A stretch of DNA of 17,535 bases, taken from an uncultured Christensenella sp. GTDB lineage: Bacteria > Bacillota > Clostridia > Christensenellales > UBA3700. Position 1 is the first letter of the stretch; each line of letters opens with the position of its first letter. Under the pieces are notes generated by a model that saw nothing but the letters and a program-made list of their open reading frames with translations, searched no databases and had not been told where the DNA came from. The translations under genes were made by a program, and so were the position numbers. The stretch spans positions 1 through 17,535 of the forward strand of contig CAJTNA010000023.1 in assembly GCA_910577845.1 (NCBI GenBank), in the 5' to 3' direction. Shown in pieces: positions 8,183-14,067 of this stretch.

Positions 8183-8534
8183 GGGGTTGTTACGGATTCG
8201 ACAAGTGGGCGTGAGATTGTGTAAGCGTGCCGTAGGTTCGACTACGTAAAAACGAGCGTTAAAATTAAACGCAGAAAAAAATACTAATTTGGCTTTCGCT
8301 GCTTAATTAGCGAGCCTGTCACCCCTATTACCCTACTTAGTAGGCAAGTGGCATCAAATCTAGTAGGAAGGTTCAACTGCTTTTGGTGCGAGGCAATTGG
8401 ATAAATAAGCACCTCATCAAAAAGTAGCCTGTGCAAAAGGCGACCTTGCGAAACACTTAAAATTTGCACTACGCACGAAGAAAGCATAGTTAATCCCCGT
8501 TTGGACACGGGTTCAACTCCCGTCAACTCCACCA
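8183..8534 (+). ncRNA. ssrA: tmRNA (transfer-messenger RNA)
   Basis: One-piece tmRNA of 352 bases, which rescues stalled ribosomes with SmpB. The 5' end GGGGTTG pairs with CAACTCC near the 3' end (one G-U), followed by discriminator A and an encoded CCA at 8532-8534. The conserved ACGGATTCGAC follows the 5' strand, and the T-arm (ACGGG-TTCAACT-CCCGT) precedes the acceptor. The tag frame runs from the resume codon GCA at 8271 to TAA at 8304-8306 and encodes AEKNTNLAFAA, with the proteolysis signal LAFAA. A terminator follows at 8563. The recombinase frame on the opposite strand crosses most of this gene and is almost certainly fortuitous within it; a mobile island begins right at its 3' end. 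Confidence 0.97.
8271..8306 (+). other. tmRNA tag-peptide reading frame
   Basis: GCA GAA AAA AAT ACT AAT TTG GCT TTC GCT GCT TAA. With the tRNA-like alanine the added tag would be A-AEKNTNLAFAA. The terminal LAFAA is the usual ClpXP-type degradation signal. Confidence 0.95.
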
Positions 8535-10095
8535 AACGAGGGGTATAAGAACACCCCGAAGAAGAAACCGAATTTTCGGTTTCTTTTTCTTTTGCGCTTT
8601 TTTCGTCGCCGTTCTCGCTCCCGTCGGGATAATCGGGAAAAATCAAGTTCAAAAGCAGTTCCTCTTTCTGCCCGCCTTTTAAGTTGAAAATCACTTTCAT
8701 TTTATCGTCGTAAAGCACAATGCGGTAAATAAAGATATTGATTAGCTCCTTGCGGTGCTTTGTCTTTGAATAGTCCAGCGTTCTGAAATGTAACAGCCAT
8801 TTGCGAATGTCCGAATAGCTGTATTTCATTTGCATTGCCTTTTCCATTGCAACGGTGTCCGCAAGCTCCTTGTTTTCGTTCTCTAACCGCTCCACTTGTG
8901 ACAGTATAATGTCGGTTGCCTTGCCGTGCATTAACGCTTGCATAAGGTTGTCAATGGCTTTTTTGTTGTCCTCGATTATGTTTTCAAGCCGCTTTATTTC
9001 GCTGTCGTTCCGTGCCGCTTGAATAAGCGTGTAGGTTTCGGCGGCGACCATATCTATAAATTCGTCGGTTAAAACGCCGTACTTGTTCCGCTCTGTGCCG
9101 TCGCCCGTGATGGCGGTTATAACCTCGTCCTCTAAATATTGCTTGCGTATTGTGCGCTTGTCGCAAGTATGCTTTGTAACGCCTACACACTTGTAATAGT
9201 TGTGTAGCGTTTTGTTTTTGCTCATTGCGCTAACACCCGTCATTTTATTGCCGCATTTTCCGCATATCAATTTTTCGCTCAATATGTACTCGACCTTTGC
9301 CTTGCCCCTTGCGGGAGCGGCGGCATATAAGGCAAGTTTTTGCTGTGCTTGCTTGAATAGGTCGTCGTCAATAATGCGCGGCATACCGCCGTCAATTTCG
9401 TTGCCTTGATAAATGTACTTGCCCAAATATCGGCGGTTACTCAAAATGCGTTGAAAGCTGTTTTTATTGAACTCGCCGCCTTTGGTAGTCTTAACGCCTC
9501 GCCCGTTCAGATAGCGGATAAGCTCGGCATAGTTGCTCCCAGCGACAAACATTTCAAAAACTGTCTTGACAATGGGTGCAAGCTCCTCGTCAAGCACAAA
9601 ACTCTTTTCGCTGTTTACTTTGTAGCCGAGCGGTATAACACCGCCGAAATACTTGCATTTTGCGGCTGACATAGCAATGCCACGCTTAACCTTTTGTGAC
9701 AGCTCCGCCGAATAGTATTCCGCCATACTTTCAAGTACGCCCTCAATAAGTATTCCGCTGGCGTCGTCGGTTATGTTCTCTTTTGCCGATAGTACGCGCA
9801 CGCCGTTCTTTTTTAGCTTTGCCTTATAGGTTGCGCTGTCGTAGCGGTTACGGGCGAAACGGTCTAACTGATAGACAAGCACATATTGAAAGCCTTTGCG
9901 CTTGCTGTCCTCAACCATTTGCAGAAATTCGGGGTGTTTGTCCGTCGTACCCGTTAAAGCTCGGTCTATGTACTCGTGCGTAATGCGTAAATCGTTGCGT
10001 TGTGCGAAATTATAGCACTCGGCAAGTTGCCCCTCAATGGACTGCTCGTTCTGTGCGTGTGAACTGAAACGGGCGTAAATAACTGCGTTTTTCAT
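8284..10095 (-). CDS. Large serine recombinase (integrase), frame extending antisense through ssrA
   Basis: Site-specific DNA integrase. The chosen start is the ATG at 10095 (MKNAVIYARFSS), preceded by AAGGAG; a longer frame to 10206 adds unconserved residues. Domain order: resolvase catalytic domain (about 1-150, nucleophile probably S11 in YARFSS, with the LDRFARNRYD region), recombinase DNA-binding domain (about 155-265), a zinc ribbon with C278-x2-C281 and C303-x7-C311, then a coiled-coil stretch (about 370-430). Family homology appears to end near INIFIYRIVLYDDKMKVIFNLKGG. About residue 521 the frame enters ssrA in antisense, and the last 83 residues (starting near LVELTGVEPVS) are just complement of tmRNA. 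The stop codon was thus probably lost or replaced on integration at ssrA. Base composition is visibly GC-richer than the flanks. It probably mobilises the island that also carries the radical SAM operon. Confidence 0.88.
   Translation of the reverse strand: MKNAVIYARFSSHAQNEQSIEGQLAECYNFAQRNDLRITHEYIDRALTGTTDKHPEFLQMVEDSKRKGFQYVLVYQLDRFARNRYDSATYKAKLKKNGVRVLSAKENITDDASGILIEGVLESMAEYYSAELSQKVKRGIAMSAAKCKYFGGVIPLGYKVNSEKSFVLDEELAPIVKTVFEMFVAGSNYAELIRYLNGRGVKTTKGGEFNKNSFQRILSNRRYLGKYIYQGNEIDGGMPRIIDDDLFKQAQQKLALYAAAPARGKAKVEYILSEKLICGKCGNKMTGVSAMSKNKTLHNYYKCVGVTKHTCDKRTIRKQYLEDEVITAITGDGTERNKYGVLTDEFIDMVAAETYTLIQAARNDSEIKRLENIIEDNKKAIDNLMQALMHGKATDIILSQVERLENENKELADTVAMEKAMQMKYSYSDIRKWLLHFRTLDYSKTKHRKELINIFIYRIVLYDDKMKVIFNLKGGQKEELLLNLIFPDYPDGSENGDEKSAKEKETENSVSSSGCSYTPRLVELTGVEPVSKRGLTMLSSCVVQILSVSQGRLLHRLLFDEVLIYPIASHQKQLNLPTRFDATCLLSRVIGVTGSLIKQRKPN
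8563..8594 (+). terminator. Terminator downstream of ssrA
   Basis: AGAAACCGAA (8563-8572) pairs perfectly with TTCGGTTTCT (8575-8584), followed by a T-rich tract. A smaller GGGGT/ACCCC hairpin (8540-8558) precedes it. It lies inside the island side of the ssrA junction and inside the recombinase reading frame. Confidence 0.8.
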
Positions 10096-10140
10096 TGTGG
10101 TTACTCCTTTGCGCCGTCCGTGCGGACTGTGGCTTAAAAA

Positions 10141-10324
10141 TTTTGTGTTCGCTTTGGTGCTTACCGTCTTAACCAGCAAAAAATGCCGTCGCAGACAAAT
10201 TGTCAAGGGTTTGCGCCGTAGGCGACGACGGTTTTATGCCTAACGGGAGATAAATCGTCGCCCTTTACAATTTGGCAAGACGGCGTATCCCGTCCCCAGA
10301 CGGTAAGCACAAGCGAATACAAAA
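10141..10324. repeat. Nested inverted-repeat region between recombinase and marR-like gene
   Basis: Outer arms 10141-10169 and 10298-10324 are inverted copies differing by one base and a 2-base insertion (shared core GTGCTTACCGTCT). Inside, AAATTGTCAAGGG (10197-10209) faces CCCTTTACAATTT (10261-10273), and GGCGACGA (10221-10228) faces TCGTCGCC (10255-10262). The region has no gene; it could form a long cruciform or hold recombinase or regulator binding sites. Confidence 0.65.
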
Positions 10325-10450
10325 ACTATAAAACTTTTATCAAAAATGAATAATCGCTCACAATGATTTTATCAGATTTAGAACAAGAAAAGTTATCTTA
10401 TATTTGAGAAAAAAGTCGTATATTGCAATTCATTTATTCACTTTATCTTA

Positions 10451-10479
10451 TTGACAAAAATACTACTATATAGTATAAT
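10451..10479 (+). promoter_or_regulatory. Consensus promoter of the MarR/radical SAM operon with palindromic operator
   Basis: TTGACA (10451-10456), a 17-base spacer and TATAAT (10474-10479). A perfect 12-base palindrome, TACTATATAGTA (10464-10475), fills the end of the spacer and overlaps the -10. A MarR dimer bound there would block RNA polymerase, so the operon is probably autorepressed (inferred). Confidence 0.8.
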
Positions 10480-10498
10480 TCTAAATAGGAGCAATATT

Positions 10499-10942
10499 AT
10501 GAACAGTCAATTCGGTACATTGGTATCACAAATCAAACTTATTAGTGGAAGAATTTTTGATAAAATTCTTGCAGAAATGAATATCGACGCTTTTAATGGG
10601 GCGCAGGGGCGTATTCTATATGTTTTATGGAACAATGACGGAATATCACTTAAAGAGCTTTCGGACAAAACGGGGCTTGCGCCTACTACTCTTACGAGTA
10701 TGGTTGACCGTATGGAACAAAACGGACTTGTAAAAAGAAATGCCGACAAAGTAGATAGGCGAAAAATTTTGTTGTATTTGACGGATAAAGCGCGTGCATT
10801 AAAAACCGAGTATGACGAAGTAGCAAACAGAATGATTAAGATACATTTCAAAGACTTTACTGACACGGAAATTGAAGAACTTGAAAATTATTTAATTAGA
10901 GTGTTGAAAAATATTAGTGAAGATTATGCGGGGCGCAGATGA
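10499..10942 (+). CDS. MarR-family transcriptional regulator
   Basis: 147 residues, normal for MarR. The ATG at 10499 has AGGAG upstream; an earlier in-frame TTG at 10451 is part of the -35 box and cannot be the start. The winged helix is clear: helix-turn-helix at about 48-76 (GISLKELSDKTGLAPTTLTS, then VDRME) and the wing with the family D-x-R-R (KVDRRKILLYL, about 84-94), flanked by dimerisation helices at both ends. Its TGA overlaps the ATG of the next gene by four bases (ATGA), so it is translationally coupled to the radical SAM pair and most likely represses this operon. This MarR plus two radical SAM genes matches what I recall as the 'radical SAM mobile pair' arrangement. The ligand is unknown. 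Confidence 0.9.
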   Translation: MNSQFGTLVSQIKLISGRIFDKILAEMNIDAFNGAQGRILYVLWNNDGISLKELSDKTGLAPTTLTSMVDRMEQNGLVKRNADKVDRRKILLYLTDKARALKTEYDEVANRMIKIHFKDFTDTEIEELENYLIRVLKNISEDYAGRR

Positions 10943-11610
10943 ACACTTTTGCTATAAAGTCAAAGATACAAAACTTAAATATTGTAATCGGCTGTACATT
11001 TAATTGTCCTTATTGTTATGCACGTTGCAACGCAAGACGGTATTTTATGACGGACGATTTTTCCGTACCACAGTTTTACGAAAGCAAACTGCGCCTATTA
11101 GAGAATAAAAAGCCGCATACTTTTCTTTTGACGGGAATGAGCGATTTTGCCGATTGGAAAGCAGAATGGACGACAAAAATCTTTGAAAAAATAAAAGCAA
11201 ATCCGCAAAATCATTTTATATTTTTAACGAAACGCCCCGACCAAATTAAATTCTCTTGCGACCTTGACAATGTTTGGATAGGTGTTACGGTTACTTGCAA
11301 AGCTGATTTATACCGTATTCAGGCATTAAAAGAAAATATAAAGTGCAAGCACTATCACGTTTCATTTGAACCGTTACACGAAGATTTAGGCAATATAGAT
11401 TTTAGCGGTATAGAATGGACGGTTATCGGAACGGAAACAGGCAACCGCAAAGGAAAAATATCCGCAAAGCCCGAATGGGTAAACAGTATTGTTAAACAAG
11501 CAAAAGCAAACGGCACTACCGTTTTTATGAAAGAAGAACTTGCCAAAATCATAGGCGACGGAAATATGATACAGCAATTCGCACCAAATCTTTTACATAA
11601 GGAGTTTTAA
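10939..11610 (+). CDS. Radical SAM protein, DUF5131-like (mobile pair protein A type)
   Basis: 223 residues. C19-x3-C23-x2-C26 (GCTFNCPYCYAR) is the radical SAM [4Fe-4S] signature, here with a CPYCYA form. Further family marks of DUF5131 (phage Gp37/Gp68-like) proteins are FLTKRPDQI, VWIGVTVT, VSFEPLHEDL and the late EWTVIGTETG with FMKEEL near the end. It is shorter than many DUF5131 proteins but looks intact. The ATG overlaps the marR-like stop by four bases, and the next gene starts after one base, so A and B are almost certainly made together and may act as a pair. The chemistry is unknown; cleavage of SAM to a 5'-deoxyadenosyl radical is known for the superfamily, and a nucleic-acid target is only a guess from the similarity of B to photoproduct lyase. 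Confidence 0.85.
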   Translation: MNTFAIKSKIQNLNIVIGCTFNCPYCYARCNARRYFMTDDFSVPQFYESKLRLLENKKPHTFLLTGMSDFADWKAEWTTKIFEKIKANPQNHFIFLTKRPDQIKFSCDLDNVWIGVTVTCKADLYRIQALKENIKCKHYHVSFEPLHEDLGNIDFSGIEWTVIGTETGNRKGKISAKPEWVNSIVKQAKANGTTVFMKEELAKIIGDGNMIQQFAPNLLHKEF

Positions 11611-11611
11611 T

Positions 11612-12505
11612 ATGATTATCAATGAAATCAATGTAAACAGCGTAATGACTAAATCGTCTTTGCCCGTAGGTGGCTATTCGGTGAACACTTATGTCGGCTG
11701 CCCTCACGCTTGTAAATACTGTTACGCCTCTTTTATGAAACGCTTTACCGGTCATACAGAAGAATGGGGTACATTTTTAGATGTAAAGTATTGGAAACCT
11801 ATTATCAACCCTAAAAAGTATGCTGGTCAACTTGCCGTGATAGGTTCGGTTACGGACGGCTACAACCCTTATGAAGAACAATTCGGAAGAACTCGCGTTT
11901 TGCTTGAAGAACTCAAAGACAGCGATGCAAAAATTATGATTTGTACGAAATCAGACCTTGTTGTGCGTGATTTGGACATACTTACGCAAATGAAAGACGT
12001 AACTGTTTCGTGGTCTATAAATACACTCGACGAGGGTTTTCAATGCGATATGGATAGCGCAGTAAGTATTGAAAGACGACTTGCCGCTATGAAAAAAGTT
12101 TATGAGGCTGGAATACGAACTGTTTGTTTTGTTTCGCCTATATTCCCCGAAATTACCGACATAACCGCAATTATAGAGCGTGTCAAAAATCAATGTGATT
12201 TTATTTGGCTTGAAAATCTTAATTTAAGCGGAACATTTAAGCCTGCAATAATGAAATACATAGAAGAAAAACACGCCGATTTATTACCGCTTTACAAGCA
12301 AATATACGGTAAGGGCGACAAATCCTATTGGAAAGCGTTAGAGGCTTTTATAGAAAATTATACAACCGAACACGGCTTGCCGTATATTAACAACTATTTG
12401 CCCGACGGAAGGAGCGAAAAAGGCAAGCCGATAGTTATAAATTATTTTTATCACGAAGAAATCAGAGGCTCGGAAAATACGGGAAAGAGAAAAAATGATA
12501 ATTAG
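11612..12505 (+). CDS. Radical SAM protein, SPL-like (mobile pair protein B type)
   Basis: 297 residues. AAGGAG precedes the ATG, which follows the stop of A by one base. C30-x3-C34-x2-C37 (GCPHACKYCYAS) binds the [4Fe-4S] cluster. VIGSVTDGYNPYEEQFGRTRVLLEEL and IMICTKSDLVVRDLDIL match the conserved blocks of spore-photoproduct-lyase-related (SplB-like/PA0069-like) radical SAM proteins (SVTDPYQPxE..TR..L and TKSxLVxRDxxLL). Length and order look complete. Not a true SplB: it lacks the long N-terminal part, and its context is a mobile island rather than a sporulation locus. The two zinc-ribbon genes follow directly. Function unknown. Confidence 0.85.
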   Translation: MIINEINVNSVMTKSSLPVGGYSVNTYVGCPHACKYCYASFMKRFTGHTEEWGTFLDVKYWKPIINPKKYAGQLAVIGSVTDGYNPYEEQFGRTRVLLEELKDSDAKIMICTKSDLVVRDLDILTQMKDVTVSWSINTLDEGFQCDMDSAVSIERRLAAMKKVYEAGIRTVCFVSPIFPEITDITAIIERVKNQCDFIWLENLNLSGTFKPAIMKYIEEKHADLLPLYKQIYGKGDKSYWKALEAFIENYTTEHGLPYINNYLPDGRSEKGKPIVINYFYHEEIRGSENTGKRKNDN

Positions 12506-12511
12506 TAAATA

Positions 12512-12685
12512 ATGGAAACAGATAAAAGCAAATTGCAACTGTATTATGCTTGCTGTCCTCATTGTAAAACAGTCCTTGTGCAAGCGCAGAACGGTATGGA
12601 CGGATATATAAAGTGCCATAAATGCGACAACTACATACACATAATAATTCGTAACGATACGGTAATAACCAAAACAAAATCATAG
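12512..12685 (+). CDS. Small zinc-ribbon protein 1
   Basis: 57 residues, starting METDKSKLQL, beginning six bases after the radical SAM B stop. Two CxxC knuckles (C15-P-H-C18 and C35-H-K-C38, with an extra C14) are spaced like a rubredoxin-type zinc ribbon, with short beta-strand-like sequence between and after them. No good ribosome site precedes it, so translation probably relies on coupling to the gene before. Small zinc-finger proteins of this kind bind nucleic acid or protein; which applies here is unknown. Confidence 0.65.
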   Translation: METDKSKLQLYYACCPHCKTVLVQAQNGMDGYIKCHKCDNYIHIIIRNDTVITKTKS

Positions 12686-12696
12686 GTAGCGAATAA

Positions 12697-12858
12697 ATGA
12701 CCTATTACGTTGTATGTACCGAATGTGGGTATAAATTATTAAAAGCTGGCGACGGCTCGAATGTAGAAATATATTGCCCGAAATGCAAGGCAAAACTACA
12801 AATAGAAATCAAAGACGGCAAAATCATTATTCAAAAAGTATTATCGGATAAAGCATAA
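12697..12858 (+). CDS. Small zinc-ribbon protein 2
   Basis: 53 residues, starting MTYYVVCTEC, eleven bases after zinc-ribbon protein 1. C7-T-E-C10 and C27-P-K-C30 form a second compact zinc ribbon, followed by a beta hairpin-like tail (KLQIEIKDGKIIIQKV). It resembles its neighbour in layout more than in sequence, which suggests an old duplication or two partners. It is the last gene before the long terminator at 12885. Confidence 0.65.
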   Translation: MTYYVVCTECGYKLLKAGDGSNVEIYCPKCKAKLQIEIKDGKIIIQKVLSDKA

Positions 12859-12884
12859 CAACCGAATAAAACTTTATCTAAAAT

Positions 12885-12960
12885 AAAGAATTGAGTGTAC
12901 GAAAGTAAAACGACAAAATAACTTTCGAGAGCTGGAAATGGCGTACTCAATTCTTTTTTT
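12885..12960 (+). terminator. Two-tier terminator closing the radical SAM operon
   Basis: A long outer stem (12885-12901 with 12942-12956, about 15 pairs with a 2-base bulge; arms AAAGAATTGAGT and ACTCAATTCTTT) encloses a second hairpin (GAAAGT 12901-12906 with ACTTTC 12921-12926), and the outer stem runs into a T-run. Base composition drops to that of the host just after it, so it may also mark the end of the island cargo. Confidence 0.75.
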
Positions 12961-13043
12961 TTGACACCTCATAATAAACGCACTACATACTACCCACTAA
13001 CTATATACTAAACTGCTTTTTGACTTAGGTTTAATTTTAATTA

Positions 13044-13072
13044 TTGACAATGTGAAAGCAATATGATATACT
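13044..13072 (+). promoter_or_regulatory. Strong consensus promoter of the structured RNA
   Basis: TTGACA (13044-13049), 17-base spacer, TATACT (13067-13072). The expected start, about seven bases on, falls exactly at the first base of the long closing stem (13079). Confidence 0.8.
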
Positions 13073-13078
13073 GAATAT

Positions 13079-13248
13079 GCTAAACTAACTTAATATATTA
13101 TAATGTGAGATATTATTATTTTTAATAATATTATATACGATTTGTAACTCATATTGAATTTGACAAAAATGCAAATTCTACCTGAGTTATAAGTTGTGCA
13201 TATCACGTTTTACTTTGGTATCTCACTATATATTTGGTTAGTTTAGCG
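13079..13248 (+). ncRNA. Putative structured non-coding RNA of unknown family
   Basis: About 170 bases with no convincing protein. The ends pair in three blocks: 13079-13090 with 13236-13247, 13092-13098 with 13228-13234, and 13105-13112 with 13219-13226. An apical arm is formed by TAACTCA (13145-13151) with TGAGTTA (13183-13189), topped by GAATTTG (13156-13162) with CAAATTC (13172-13178); a small A/T hairpin lies on the 5' side. The predicted transcription start coincides with the first stem base, and a terminator follows at 13271. The size and the closing stem/open bubble/apical stem shape recall 6S RNA, but no family sequence signature is recognised. A structured leader, a retron-like RNA (no reverse transcriptase seen) or an RNA partner of the downstream proteins are alternatives. 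Confidence 0.55.
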
Positions 13249-13270
13249 ACAATCGGAGTTTGCGTTTTTT

Positions 13271-13299
13271 GTGCGTTGACCTCGGTTGACGCACTTTTT
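13271..13299 (+). terminator. Terminator or attenuator between the RNA and the coiled-coil gene
   Basis: GTGCGTTGAC pairs with GTTGACGCAC (13271-13280 with 13285-13294; includes two G-U pairs) around CTCG, then TTTTTA. It lies only eight bases before the GGAGG ribosome site of the next gene. A competing pairing of CAATCGG (13250-13256) with TCGGTTG (13282-13288) would open this stem, so it could be a conditional terminator. Confidence 0.7.
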
Positions 13300-13320
13300 A
13301 TTTTATGGAGGAAATTTAGT

Positions 13321-14022
13321 ATGTCTAACAATACTTTTGGGTACATTGTAATAGCCATTTTATTGGGTATTGGAATCATTTTTATAATTAGGAAAATGTT
13401 TAAGAAACGAGCTGAACAAGAAGAATATTACAAAAGACAAGAAGAAATTAGATTAAAAGAAGAATACAATAAAAAAATAAGAGATAAAGAAAAAAAATGC
13501 AAACAAGAAGAATTACCAATTATTATAAATGAAGCAAATAGTATTATTGATAGATATGAAAAACATATTTCTAACGGACAAGATAAGTATCAAATTGGTC
13601 GTTCATTGTATGAAATAAAAAACAAATACAACGAAAAATTTAAAAGTTATATGTACTTAGACACTCCTGAAATAGATAGGCAAAAAGTTGCGAAATTTGA
13701 CCAACGAATTCTTGCGATATGTGATACTGACATTTTAATTGAAAGAGGATTTAAAGATTATGAAAAAGAACAAAAACAACAAGAACAGCAATTATCAATA
13801 ATGAGAGAAAAAAAGCAAAAAGAAGTTATTCAAACTAAAAAAGAAGAATTGATAACAAAAACATTCCAAGCTATGTCTAAAGAATTAGTGGAAATAAAAG
13901 TCAACCAGTTTATTAGCAAGCAAGAGAATTATGTTTTGATTTTTAAAGCTCCTATTGAACGAATATATAAATCATCCCCTCAAATGTACACTACTACAAT
14001 TACTATGAAAAAAATCAAATAA
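13321..14022 (+). CDS. Single-TM coiled-coil protein of unknown function
   Basis: 233 residues from the ATG at 13321, chosen because GGAGGA (13307-13312) lies at the right distance; an earlier in-frame TTG at 13234 falls inside the RNA stem and terminator. Residues about 8-26 form one membrane segment (FGYIVIAILLGIGIIFII), followed by a basic KKR and a long, highly charged helix (about 32-65, 'EEYYKRQEEIRLKEEYNKK') and a second coiled coil (about 140-185, rich in K, E and Q). The C-terminus probably faces the cytoplasm. No enzymatic motif is recognised. The gene sits between the structured RNA and the GmrSD-type gene, 45 bases before it on the same strand, so it may anchor or sense for that protein (inferred). 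Confidence 0.75.
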   Translation: MSNNTFGYIVIAILLGIGIIFIIRKMFKKRAEQEEYYKRQEEIRLKEEYNKKIRDKEKKCKQEELPIIINEANSIIDRYEKHISNGQDKYQIGRSLYEIKNKYNEKFKSYMYLDTPEIDRQKVAKFDQRILAICDTDILIERGFKDYEKEQKQQEQQLSIMREKKQKEVIQTKKEELITKTFQAMSKELVEIKVNQFISKQENYVLIFKAPIERIYKSSPQMYTTTITMKKIK

Positions 14023-14067
14023 TAGAAATTTACTACAAAAACAAACCTATTAAAAGGAAGAAAACAA

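Noticed and set aside
8284..10095. The serine recombinase as the enzyme that flips the 2427-2602 segment
   Set aside because: It belongs to a foreign island with its own insertion site and nothing links its site to the 26-base arms; the inverting enzyme is probably elsewhere.
10096..10206. N-terminal extension of the recombinase frame by 37 codons
   Set aside because: The extension has no ribosome site and enters the inverted-repeat region; MKNAVIYARFSS at 10095 has AAGGAG and matches the usual start of serine recombinases.
10451..10498. TTG start giving a longer MarR protein
   Set aside because: This TTG is the first half of the -35 box TTGACA, and the promoter lies inside the extension.
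12512..12858. Minus-strand frames of 73-100 codons across the small zinc-ribbon genes
   Set aside because: They are the complements of the zinc-ribbon and radical SAM B genes, without ribosome sites or recognisable domains.
8535..12960. Long direct repeat of the ssrA 3' end as attR
   Set aside because: I looked for a second copy of the T-arm and acceptor sequence downstream and found none in the window; a serine integrase would not need one.
13079..13248. Second inverton
   Set aside because: The arms are imperfect with bulges and a mismatch, and the promoter lies outside them, so they read as an RNA stem and not as recombination sites.
13079..13300. Retron msr-msd RNA
   Set aside because: No reverse transcriptase is encoded nearby; the following genes are a coiled-coil protein and a GmrSD-type nuclease.
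13234..13320. TTG start giving a longer coiled-coil protein
   Set aside because: The extension overlaps the RNA closing stem and the terminator hairpin; the ATG at 13321 has a good ribosome site.
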